Assembly (NCBI GenBank): GCA_014729665.1
Contig: WJJO01000416.1
Location: 1-6,208 of the forward strand
Direction: 5' to 3'
DNA: 6,208 bases
DNA from: Caldifarciminota bacterium
GTDB taxonomy: Bacteria; Hydrothermota; Tepidihabitantia; B3-TA06
Below the pieces are notes generated by a model. The model made no database searches. It had not been told where the DNA came from and saw nothing but the letters and a program-made list of their open reading frames with translations. Position numbers and translations under genes: made by a program. This document shows positions 1 to 6,032 of this stretch, in pieces; the first letter of the stretch is position 1, and every line of letters starts with the position of its first letter.

Positions 1-397
1 GGCTGTCTTCTGCAACGAAAACCATAACGGTCTGACCCTCTGCCCATACGTCCCTGAAGGTATACAGGTTGAACGAATCGTTACAGGTGAGCGGGGGATA
101 AAGGTTCTTCATGAATCTTATCGCGGTATCGGACTCATAACCTGCAAGAAGGATACAGTGGCGTCTGAGATGATCGGTGGCCTCATCTCCTTCCTTGTAC
201 TTGAGGAAGAACTCAACGCCCGGCTGCGGGGTAAAAATCTGCCTTTCAAGTGAGAGTGAAATATCGAATTCTATCGATTCCTTGTGGTCGGTGAAGATAT
301 AGACCTCACGGGCCCTGCCCACAGCGTCCGGTTTATACTCGCAACCGGAGATAATAAGCCCGGCAAGCACCAGACAGGGAATTACTTTTCTTTCCAT
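1..397 (-). CDS. Lipoprotein, DUF4837-like, partial (C-terminus outside the window)
   Basis: I translated this by hand from an ATG at 397; 132 codons are visible and the frame stays open to the window edge, so the C-terminus is missing. The N-terminus is a lipoprotein signal: basic start MERK, a hydrophobic run and a lipobox ISGC with the lipidated Cys at residue 19. The mature part contains FTPQPGVEFFLKY (55-67), RRHCILLAG (78-86) and DVWAEGQTVMVFVAED (116-131). This order resembles DUF4837 lipoproteins known mainly from Bacteroidetes, where an LPQ-E-P-F segment, an HRN-like strand and a WA..Q motif recur. That match is from memory and moderate. A strong AAAGGAG site (411-405) lies 7 bases before the ATG. 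The gene starts only 34 bases after the recG stop on the same strand, so it is probably cotranscribed with recG. The molecular function of the family is unknown, and location in the cell envelope is inferred from the lipobox. Confidence 0.75.
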   Translation of the reverse strand, partial: MERKVIPCLVLAGLIISGCEYKPDAVGRAREVYIFTDHKESIEFDISLSLERQIFTPQPGVEFFLKYKEGDEATDHLRRHCILLAGYESDTAIRFMKNLYPPLTCNDSFNLYTFRDVWAEGQTVMVFVAEDS

Positions 398-431
398 CAC
401 TAAGCTCCTTTACTATAGTTAGTTAATCTCA

Positions 432-2489
432 TCAAGCCACCCCCAGCATCCTCAGCGACTCGGAGTGCCTGCGGCGAACCGTAGTCGCAATTCGCGGATA
501 TCCTGACAGCCGCGGGTCTTCGGACAATATCGAAAACGCATCGTCCCTGGCGGCCTCAAGGGTATTGCGGTCGCGCAGGAGATCGGCAATCCTTAAGTCT
601 GGAAGACCGTGCTGACGCGTACCCATTATCTGTCCCGGCCCGCGAACCCTGAGGTCTTCTTCAGCCAGCTTAAAACCGTCTTCCGTTGCCGCGAAAACTT
701 TAAGCCTCTCTCTGGCCTGAGGTGAAAGCCCGGAGGGCAAGAGCAGCACGCAGCGCGAGGGCCTCGGCCCCCTGCCTATTCTACCTCGCAGCTGGTGAAG
801 CTGGGCAAGACCGAAACGCTCGGGATGACGTATTATCATGATGGTTGCCTGGGGAACGTCAACCCCGACCTCGATAACGGTCGTGGAAACCAGCACCTGT
901 ATCTCGCCCGAACGGAATCGCTGCATTGCCAGGGAACGCTGGTCTGCCTTCATCCTTCCGTGTATTAGCGCCATGCGTGAAGGCTTAATAAACGTCTTGA
1001 GTTCCTCGAAGGTCTCCTTTGCCGAGGAGACCTCCAATTTCTCCGACTCTTCTATGAGAGGACATACCACATAGGCGCGTTCTCCCCTTTCAATCCTTTC
1101 GGCAAGCCATCTGTAGACACCCGCGCTTCTGGAATCGTAGGCCAGCTTAGTCGTCCTCTCCGCCCTTCCTGCGGGTTTTTCCTTGATTACCGACACGTCC
1201 AGGTCTCCGTAGTAAGAAAGGGTAATGGTACGAGGGATGGGGGTAGCTGACATGACAAGAACGTGTGGTGTTACCTCGCCTTTAGCAGAAAGTGCCGCTC
1301 TCTGCAGTACACCGAAGCGGTGCTGTTCATCCACCACCACCAGGGCAAGGTCCCCGAACTCGACATTCTCCTCTATCAATGCGTGGGTACCGAAGATCAT
1401 ATCCACCGCCCCTTTAGCGATCCTTTTACGGTTTTCCTCCTTTTCTCTACCCTTAAGACTCCCGGTCAGCAGTAACGCTCGTGCCCCTGTCTCGGCAAGT
1501 ATCCCCTGCCAGCCTGCAAAGTGCTGTTCGGCTAATATCTCGGTGGGCGCCATCATCGCGGCCTGTCTGCCGGACTGCACAGCGCAGAGCATCGCGTGAA
1601 GGGCCACCACCGTCTTGCCCGAGCCGACATCACCCTGAAGCAGTCTGTGCATCGGTCTGGGTACGGAAAGGTCTGCGGTAATCTCCTCGATCGCCTTCTT
1701 CTGATCCCCGGTCAATTGAAAGGGAAGGTTGGAAAGGAAGCCCTCGGTTAATGAACCCTCGACCTCCAGGGCCTGCCCACCTGCCGCGTACTCAAGCGCA
1801 TTCCTGCGAAACCCAACCAGTATCTCGAAGAAGAAGAGTTCCTCGTAGCGGAGTCTTGACAGGCCGCGATTTACGTCGGTCATCCTTTGGGGTCTGTGAA
1901 CCGCCCGCAGGGCGGCAAGAATATCTGGAAATTCATACTTATCCAGTATATGTCGTGGCAGGGTTTCGGTCATACCCTCGAGGTCATCCAATGCCCTTGC
2001 AACAGCCCTGCGAACCTCCCATGTCCCCAAACCTTCAGTCAAAGGATATACGGCAAAGATCGGACTCTTGAAGAAATCCGGATTCTCGTCGAGGCGTTCG
2101 AAGAACGGGTTAACCATCTGCGGTTGATTGTAAAATGTAACCTGACCCGAGAGAAGGAGCGTTTCCCCGGGTTTGAACGTACCCTGAAGGTCCGGTCGGT
2201 TGAACCAGACCGCGGTTATCTGACCCGATGAATCTCCGGCAAGCACCTGAACCAACGGGCCCTTCCGGGTTCTGCGGACATTAGTTCCCTGGACCCTGGT
2301 TATTAAAGTCGTCTCTTCCCCAATCTTCACCGCCGATACCGGCTGCGGATTGGAACGATCTATATATCGCACCGGAAGGTGAAACAGGAGGTCCTCAACT
2401 GTTCTGATGCCGAGTTTGGCTAAGCGCGCCGCCCTCTTGGGGCCGATCCCCTTAAGGTACTGAACAGATGTGTCGGGTCTAATGGACAA
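432..2489 (-). CDS. recG: ATP-dependent DNA helicase RecG
   Basis: RecG is a superfamily 2 DNA translocase that remodels stalled replication forks and branch-migrates Holliday junctions and R-loops. At 685 residues it matches the family (E. coli RecG is 693). The N-terminus has the helix-hairpin-helix-like YLKGIGPKRAARLAKLGI (11-28), followed by an OB-fold wedge domain at about 60-130. The helicase core shows Walker A GDVGSGKT (286-293), DEQH (387-390), SATPIPRT (414-421), motif V STTVIEVGVDVP (535-546) and motif VI QLHQLRGRIGRG (563-574). The TRG-type hook follows with DLRVRGPGQIMGTRQHG (612-628). All key catalytic residues are present. The start is TTG at 2489: an in-frame TAA lies five codons upstream and no better start exists before the conserved N-terminus. 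The ribosome binding site is weak (only AGGG about 7 bases away), unlike the neighbouring genes. The gene is separated from the upstream V4R-like gene by 200 bases and has its own candidate promoter, so it may be transcribed independently. Confidence 0.97.
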   Translation of the reverse strand: MSIRPDTSVQYLKGIGPKRAARLAKLGIRTVEDLLFHLPVRYIDRSNPQPVSAVKIGEETTLITRVQGTNVRRTRKGPLVQVLAGDSSGQITAVWFNRPDLQGTFKPGETLLLSGQVTFYNQPQMVNPFFERLDENPDFFKSPIFAVYPLTEGLGTWEVRRAVARALDDLEGMTETLPRHILDKYEFPDILAALRAVHRPQRMTDVNRGLSRLRYEELFFFEILVGFRRNALEYAAGGQALEVEGSLTEGFLSNLPFQLTGDQKKAIEEITADLSVPRPMHRLLQGDVGSGKTVVALHAMLCAVQSGRQAAMMAPTEILAEQHFAGWQGILAETGARALLLTGSLKGREKEENRKRIAKGAVDMIFGTHALIEENVEFGDLALVVVDEQHRFGVLQRAALSAKGEVTPHVLVMSATPIPRTITLSYYGDLDVSVIKEKPAGRAERTTKLAYDSRSAGVYRWLAERIERGERAYVVCPLIEESEKLEVSSAKETFEELKTFIKPSRMALIHGRMKADQRSLAMQRFRSGEIQVLVSTTVIEVGVDVPQATIMIIRHPERFGLAQLHQLRGRIGRGPRPSRCVLLLPSGLSPQARERLKVFAATEDGFKLAEEDLRVRGPGQIMGTRQHGLPDLRIADLLRDRNTLEAARDDAFSILSEDPRLSGYPRIATTVRRRHSESLRMLGVA

Positions 2490-2558
2490 GACCAGCCCTA
2501 TTTACTGTTTTTGCCTCTGACTCAAGGGGCGGTATAACCATCCGGAGTTGCATTGTTT

Positions 2559-2586
2559 ATTCTAATCTCGCTTTGGTAAAAATCAA
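2559..2586 (-). promoter_or_regulatory. Candidate sigma70-type promoter for recG
   Basis: Read on the minus strand, a TTGATT -35 element (2586-2581) is followed after 16 bases by a TAGAAT -10 element (2564-2559; five of six consensus bases). Transcription would begin near 2552, giving a leader of roughly 60 bases before the recG TTG codon. It lies just downstream of the large inverted repeat at 2593-2631, so that repeat could end transcription from the V4R-like gene or act as an operator. This is pattern matching only. Confidence 0.4.
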
Positions 2587-2592
2587 GAGGGC

Positions 2593-2631
2593 TTTGCGAC
2601 CTTTTCCGCCTACGGCGGAAACGGTCGCAAA
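2593..2631. repeat. 39-base intergenic inverted repeat (18-base arms, one mismatch)
   Basis: Two 18-base arms (2593-2610 and 2614-2631) flank a 3-base loop TAC. The arms begin TTTGCGACC and end GGTCGCAAA, with a CCGCC/GGCGG core, and only one position in 18 fails to pair. It sits in the 200-base gap between the V4R-like gene and recG. Read on the minus strand it is followed, after about a dozen bases, by GATTTTTACC. A terminator for the upstream gene is therefore possible, but the T run is not adjacent to the stem as in a standard intrinsic terminator. It could equally be a REP-like dispersed palindrome or a protein-binding site, which cannot be decided from one copy. Confidence 0.8.
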
Positions 2632-2689
2632 CGATAGCAGAAGGGAGAACTGGATTAAGGGAACGATTAAAAAAGGATTAACCGAAGTT

Positions 2690-3307
2690 TCACTGCCAGC
2701 CTATTTCCCAGCGGCAGAAATCGTCCCCTCGGTGTACACAGTGGGTTTCCTCGCAGTAGACGTGCTTGCCTCCGGCAATCCTGACCATCTCTTCGTAGAA
2801 AAAGGTATTAACCAGACAGTTTGCAGGCGACGCCCACCAGTCGAGTATGGTAAGTTTCGCCCGTGTCTCGCTTTTATCGGCGTCTATTATCTCGACCTGT
2901 GCCCTGCCCGTATCGTGGAACCTTTGCCACATCCTGCCTACTCTAAGCGCCAACTGCATTGGCGATGCAAAGGTCATAAGCACCCTCATAAAGCCCTTAG
3001 TTCTCTCATAAAGGTAGAACCTTGCAAAATCCCGAATCTTCTCCTCATCCTTCCCAACCAAATCATAAAGGGCCTCATAAAGCCTGGCGCTGTACGCGGT
3101 TGGATACCACCTGTCAGGATCCGCCCCGTCCAGAGGCGTTGCAATCTCGGCGCCAACAAGCTCCTTCAGTCGTTTTAAAGACGCCTTTCCAAGGGTATCG
3201 ACAACCCACATGCGCAGCGGCTCAAAGTAATCGCCCTTATCGTTTCCGGTTGCATGTTTTCTTCTAACCGAACCTACTATCTCCCCCACAGACTGTTTTC
3301 TGTCCAA
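2690..3307 (-). CDS. V4R-like (4-vinyl reductase / DUF2378-like) cysteine-containing domain protein
   Basis: A 205-residue soluble protein with no signal peptide or membrane segment. Its C-terminal end, CEETHCVHRGDDFCRWEIGW (185-204), fits the V4R domain pattern: a hydrophobic helix, then Cys-x4-Cys, a Gly-Asp turn and Cys-x-Trp/Phe-x-Ile. V4R domains are predicted small-molecule or metal-binding modules found in BchJ-type proteins and in sensory regulators. The middle part (WYPTAYSARLYEAL, 67-80; LRVGRMWQRFHDTG, 121-134) resembles the related Myxococcus TIGR02265/DUF2378 proteins, also by memory. Cysteines 164, 185, 190 and 198 are candidate ligands. The start is TTG at 3307, fixed by a strong AAGGAG (3318-3313) five bases upstream; no ATG or GTG has comparable support. 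No DNA-binding, kinase or cyclase domain is attached, so it is a single-domain protein. Function is unknown; a cytoplasmic ligand or redox sensor is a guess prompted partly by the thiol-redox genes upstream. Confidence 0.85.
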   Translation of the reverse strand: MDRKQSVGEIVGSVRRKHATGNDKGDYFEPLRMWVVDTLGKASLKRLKELVGAEIATPLDGADPDRWYPTAYSARLYEALYDLVGKDEEKIRDFARFYLYERTKGFMRVLMTFASPMQLALRVGRMWQRFHDTGRAQVEIIDADKSETRAKLTILDWWASPANCLVNTFFYEEMVRIAGGKHVYCEETHCVHRGDDFCRWEIGWQ

Positions 3308-3499
3308 ACCGTCTCCTTATATCGATACTCAATTCAAACACCCCTCGTAGATCCTCAACAAGGCAGATACCGCCTTCTATCCCTTCTTTTGAGAAACAAA
3401 TCAAAGTCAGAAGGCATATTCCTATGTTACGTCTCGGACCCTACAGCCAACCGCTGTTTACCGATAATCGCATCCCCCTTCTTTCCGGTATCCTTACTA
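3308..3499. other. 192-base gap between the tlpA-like and V4R-like genes
   Basis: On the minus strand the gap begins with two extra in-frame stops after the tlpA stop and ends with the AAGGAG of the V4R-like gene. A weak hairpin (ACAGC, 5-base loop, GCTGT, around 3444-3458) has no following T run. I see no convincing terminator, no promoter better than chance and no credible small gene. The length is enough for a promoter, so the V4R-like gene may be a separate transcription unit. Confidence 0.5.
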
Positions 3500-4168
3500 C
3501 TAATACTCTTCAGCCAGCAGGGAGGTCACCTCCTGCTCGATCTGGTTCTCCATGCCCGGACGATAACCGGTATGATCGTAAGCTATCCTGCCCTTTTTGT
3601 CTATCAGTATAGTCCTGGGTATCCCGGATATGCCGTAAAGCCCGCCGGATACGCCTTTCTCGTCAACCAGGACGGTGTATGCGATCGGGGTTTTTGAAAG
3701 GTAACGTTCGAGGTTCGATTCCTTATCCAGACCTATGCCGAGGGCGGCAAAGCCCTGAGACTTGTACTTGTTGTAGATAGCCTCCAGGTGAGGTATCTCC
3801 TTCTTGCAGGGACCGCACCAGGTTGCCCAGAAATCCAGGAGTACGACCTTACCCTTGTAAGCCGAAACCGTATGTGATTTGCCCGACATATCCTTGAGTG
3901 TGAAGTCGGGTGCAGCCTTGCGGTCAGGGCCCGGATCGGGTTTCGGCTCTGTATCTGTTACCGAATCCGGGTCTTCGCCCGCACCCAGACTTGACGTATC
4001 TATAACGGGAAGCCCGGTATCCGGCTCTACAACCTCGATATCTGCCGTGTCGACAGGCGTGTTAAGGGTATCTTCTTCATCATTTGCTTCTTTGCCCGGA
4101 CATCCTGCAAGTGTTGCTATGACAACAAGCCCTGCAATCGTTAATCCCGCTGTCTTTTTCAATTTCAT
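3500..4168 (-). CDS. TlpA/ResA-like thiol-disulfide oxidoreductase lipoprotein
   Basis: A 222-residue predicted lipoprotein. The signal has basic residues (MKLKK), a hydrophobic stretch and the lipobox LAGC, with Cys23 as the lipid anchor. Residues 24-85 form an acidic, Pro/Thr/Ser-rich low-complexity linker (for example TEPKPDPGPDRK). The thioredoxin fold starts at APDFTLKD (86-93) and carries the catalytic WCGPC (Cys118, Cys121) in the context DFWATWCGPCKKEIP, plus the cis-proline loop SGIPRT (Pro184). This is the TlpA/ResA arrangement, which normally reduces exported disulfides such as those of apocytochrome c. The substrate here is unknown and no cytochrome c maturation gene is visible. 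The ATG at 4168 is one base after the trxB stop. Its AAAGGAG (4184-4178) lies inside the last trxB codons, so translation is probably coupled. The reading frame ends with three consecutive stops, TAG TAG TAA. Confidence 0.93.
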   Translation of the reverse strand: MKLKKTAGLTIAGLVVIATLAGCPGKEANDEEDTLNTPVDTADIEVVEPDTGLPVIDTSSLGAGEDPDSVTDTEPKPDPGPDRKAAPDFTLKDMSGKSHTVSAYKGKVVLLDFWATWCGPCKKEIPHLEAIYNKYKSQGFAALGIGLDKESNLERYLSKTPIAYTVLVDEKGVSGGLYGISGIPRTILIDKKGRIAYDHTGYRPGMENQIEQEVTSLLAEEY

Positions 4169-4169
4169 C

Positions 4170-5150
4170 TCAATCTACTCCTTTCTGAGGTTTTGTCGAC
4201 AGGTAATGCTCGATACCTATCGCCGCTTTAGCGCCGGAGCCGACCGCCGCGGCAATCTGACGGACTGCACCGGAAACCACGTCGCCTGCGGCCCAAACGC
4301 CTTCAATATCGGTTCTCAATTCCTCATCTGCCTCTACATAACCCCATTCATCCAGTTTTACCAACCCCTTAAAGCCCTCGGTCTGGGGCTTAAGACCTAC
4401 CCAGATGAAAACACCAGAACATGGAATTACCTTCTCTTTTCCCGATTCACGGTCGCGAACCCTTACCCCCGAAACCTTACCTTCTCCCTCTATTGATATC
4501 ACCTCGTGGTTGAGAAGAAACGAACCCTTACCGGTCCGGTTAAACCTGTCCACCAGTATCTTCTCCGCCTGGATAGTCGGCAGGTACTCGACTATGGTTA
4601 TCTTCGAGGCGAATTTGGCAAGGAACACAGATTCCTGCACCCCAGAGTTGCCCGCACCCACCGCAACCAGTTCCTTATCTTGAAAAAAAGGACCGTCGCA
4701 GGTGGCGCAGTAACTCACGCCCCTGCCGGCAAGTTCGACCTCCCCGGGTACTCCAAGCTTACGGGGTCTGGTGCCGGTGGCTATTATTACAGCATCGGCG
4801 GTTACAGGCTTGCCGCCGAGGGTAATCTTCTTGGGATTTGACCGAAGGTCCATCCCTTCAGGTTCACCATGGAATATCTCCGCACCGAACCTCTGGGCCT
4901 GCTGCTGCATGGCCCTTCCCAATTCCGGGCCCGCAACACCTTCCGGGAAACCGGGATAGTTTTCTATCCACTCGGTTGTAGCTACCAGACCTCCGGGAGC
5001 ACCCTTCTCTACAATCAACGTGTGTAAGTTCGCCCTTGATGAGTAAATCGCCGCTGTAAGTCCGGTCGGTCCACCCCCGATAATCACCAGATCATAGGAA
5101 TCGGCAAGATCAACCTTTGATGGTCCGGAAACCGAAAATGAAAACTCCAT
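4170..5150 (-). CDS. trxB: Thioredoxin reductase (FAD-dependent, CATC active site)
   Basis: A low-molecular-weight thioredoxin reductase flavoprotein of 326 residues, slightly longer than E. coli TrxB (about 320) because of an 18-residue N-terminal lead. The FAD Rossmann motif is IIGGGPTG (23-30), the redox centre is CATC (Cys148, Cys151) in SYCATCDGPFF, and the FAD-binding C-terminal motif is GVWAAGDV (284-291), followed by RQIAAAVGSGAKAA (297-310). The nucleotide site has GAGNSG (165-170), but the next strand ends VEYLPTIQAE (187-196) where NADPH-specific enzymes have HRRxxxRA. The arginines that bind the 2'-phosphate are therefore missing, and Glu188 sits at the end of the strand, as in many NADH users. 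The likely partner is the upstream PDO, 73 bases away, and perhaps unlinked thioredoxins. The start at 5150 has an AAAGGAG (5163-5157) six bases upstream; a second AAAGGAG lies 11 bases further up. Confidence 0.95.
   Translation of the reverse strand: MEFSFSVSGPSKVDLADSYDLVIIGGGPTGLTAAIYSSRANLHTLIVEKGAPGGLVATTEWIENYPGFPEGVAGPELGRAMQQQAQRFGAEIFHGEPEGMDLRSNPKKITLGGKPVTADAVIIATGTRPRKLGVPGEVELAGRGVSYCATCDGPFFQDKELVAVGAGNSGVQESVFLAKFASKITIVEYLPTIQAEKILVDRFNRTGKGSFLLNHEVISIEGEGKVSGVRVRDRESGKEKVIPCSGVFIWVGLKPQTEGFKGLVKLDEWGYVEADEELRTDIEGVWAAGDVVSGAVRQIAAAVGSGAKAAIGIEHYLSTKPQKGVD
4178..4184 (-). promoter_or_regulatory. Ribosome binding site of the tlpA-like gene, inside trxB
   Basis: AAAGGAG on the minus strand lies within the final codons of trxB (CAG AAA GGA GTA GAT TGA), nine bases before the tlpA ATG. 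With a one-base gap between stop and start, ribosomes ending trxB can re-initiate on tlpA, which ties the two products in ratio. Confidence 0.8.
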
Positions 5151-5156
5151 CCATTA

Positions 5157-5174
5157 CTCCTTTATATCTCCTTT
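5157..5174 (-). promoter_or_regulatory. Tandem ribosome binding sites before trxB
   Basis: Two AAAGGAG copies (5174-5168 and 5163-5157) occur 11 bases apart on the minus strand, as AAAGGAGATAT followed by AAAGGAGTAAT. The proximal copy is correctly spaced, six bases, for the ATG at 5150. The distal copy is too far for that start and may serve as a standby site. An overlapping ATG at 5154 is out of frame with trxB. Confidence 0.6.
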
Positions 5175-5223
5175 AGTTGGATTGATGCCGATAAGGGCAG
5201 GTAAAGATAAACATCCAAGAAAT

Positions 5224-5886
5224 TCAGTCGGATTTTTCAATCGCCGTCATGACCTGCTCGACGACGGCCTGATCAGGCATCGCTCCCTCGAACTGCACCT
5301 CCTCGTTGATTATAGTCTTGGGAACACCGTAAACCGCATACTTGTTTGCAAGATGGGGGAACTCGGTGGATTCTATCATCTCGGCTTTTATCTTGCCGGG
5401 ATTTGCCAGGGCTATCTTGTGGGCCGTCCGTACCGCATTGGGGCAGTAAGGACAGGTAGGGGTAACGAAAACCTTTATATCAACCGGTTTGTCGATTGAT
5501 GCAATCTTGGCGACCAGATCCGATGGAAGATCGCTTTCGCCGTTGGACACGTCTATAATATCTGCAAGCAAGGAGGAAAATTCGTATCCGGAAGGTATAC
5601 CGAAGAAACGAATACCGTAGTCCTTGTCATCTTCTCCAAGAAGTATGATAGCCGGAACCTTATCCACCCCGTATCCCTTTGCATCTTCGGAGTCTATCTG
5701 AAGGTTGCGGACATCGAGGGTAAGTTTATCCGAAAGGCCGGTCAACTCCTTGAGGATCTCTTCGGTTGGAAGACAGTATTCACATTCGAGTTTCTGCGAA
5801 AACAGTAAGACCTTAACCTTGGAGGTTAGCTTTTCTGAAAACTGCTCCGTGATATATTCTTTATCCTCTTCCTTCAACATTCCCAT
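5224..5886 (-). CDS. pdo: Protein disulfide oxidoreductase (PDO), two thioredoxin-fold units
   Basis: A 220-residue cytoplasmic protein, no signal peptide, made of two fused thioredoxin/glutaredoxin folds, as in the PDO family (glutaredoxin-like proteins of archaea and thermophilic bacteria; family length about 220-230). The N-terminal unit has CEYC (Cys35, Cys38) and a cis-proline loop KVPAI (Pro78). The C-terminal unit has CPYC (Cys145, Cys148) in VTPTCPYCPN and a cis-proline loop GVPKT (Pro189). Both active sites are intact. PDOs catalyse thiol-disulfide exchange in the cytoplasm and are known partners of thioredoxin reductase-type flavoproteins; here trxB follows directly, which supports such a pair. 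The ATG at 5886 is preceded by a near-perfect AAGGAGG (5900-5894) at 7 bases; the Met at residue 3 is a poorer alternative. The gene begins 36 bases downstream of tRNA-Leu with no clear promoter between. PDO is often linked to thermophily, but anaerobic mesophiles carry relatives too. Confidence 0.9.
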   Translation of the reverse strand: MGMLKEEDKEYITEQFSEKLTSKVKVLLFSQKLECEYCLPTEEILKELTGLSDKLTLDVRNLQIDSEDAKGYGVDKVPAIILLGEDDKDYGIRFFGIPSGYEFSSLLADIIDVSNGESDLPSDLVAKIASIDKPVDIKVFVTPTCPYCPNAVRTAHKIALANPGKIKAEMIESTEFPHLANKYAVYGVPKTIINEEVQFEGAMPDQAVVEQVMTAIEKSD

Positions 5887-5922
5887 CTAATTGCCTCCTT
5901 GAGGTTTTGGATATTCAAAAAG

Positions 5923-6008
5923 TGCCGAAGGAGGGAGTCGAACCCTCACGAGGTATAAGCCCCAATGGATTTTGAGTCCACCGCGTCTGCCTGTTCCGCC
6001 ACTTCGGC
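5923..6008 (-). tRNA. tRNA-Leu (anticodon CAA)
   Basis: Read on the minus strand this 86-base gene folds as a class II tRNA. The acceptor stem GCCGAAG/CTTCGGC pairs perfectly, and the 3-base-pair D stem GCG/CGC encloses an 11-base loop with GG. The anticodon stem is GTGGA/TCCAT with loop CTCAAAA, placing CAA at 5974-5972. A 17-base variable arm and the T arm GAGGG-TTCGACT-CCCTC follow. The long variable arm and CAA anticodon identify leucine, decoding UUG. The discriminator base is A, as expected for leucine. The CCA end is not encoded (A is followed by CTTTTT), so a CCA-adding enzyme is required. Confidence 0.96.
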
Positions 6009-6022
6009 ATACTCTTCGGCAT
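6002..6022 (-). repeat. 9-base direct repeat duplicating the tRNA 5' end in its leader
   Basis: On the minus strand ATGCCGAAG occurs at 6022-6014 and again at 6010-6002, separated by AGT. The second copy contains the 5' half of the tRNA-Leu acceptor stem, so the leader transcript carries a second sequence able to pair with the tRNA 3' acceptor strand CTTCGGC. Confidence 0.85.
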
Positions 6023-6032
6023 TTTTCCGATA

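Noticed and set aside
1901..1915. Palindrome CCGCCC-GCA-GGGCGG inside recG
   Set aside because: It encodes the ordinary segment AALRAV of RecG with no disruption of the protein, so it is most simply a chance result of codon choice.
2573..3178. A 201-codon open frame on the plus strand
   Set aside because: It is antisense to the V4R-like gene, which has a strong ribosome site and a recognisable motif; the plus-strand frame also runs through the intergenic palindrome.
3330..3420. Possible promoter (TTGATT and an AT-rich -10) before the V4R-like gene
   Set aside because: On the minus strand no -10 element with reasonable consensus lies 16-18 bases after the TTGATT-like sequence.
3444..3477. 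Ten-codon ATG frame after a G-rich run in the tlpA-V4R gap
   Set aside because: Too short, with no recognisable peptide and no independent support.
3879..4496. A 205-codon open frame on the plus strand
   Set aside because: It lies antisense across the tlpA-like gene and trxB, both of which are clear by motif. Its translation is low-complexity and matches no family I recognise.
5886..5922. Terminator after tRNA-Leu
   Set aside because: A CTTTTT run follows the tRNA but no separate stem precedes it other than the acceptor/T arms, and the T run is short and followed directly by the pdo leader.
5923..6022. Integration site (att) of a mobile element at the tRNA-Leu gene
   Set aside because: The only repeat is the 9-base copy in the 5' leader. 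No integrase, phage gene or repeat of the tRNA 3' end is present in the window.
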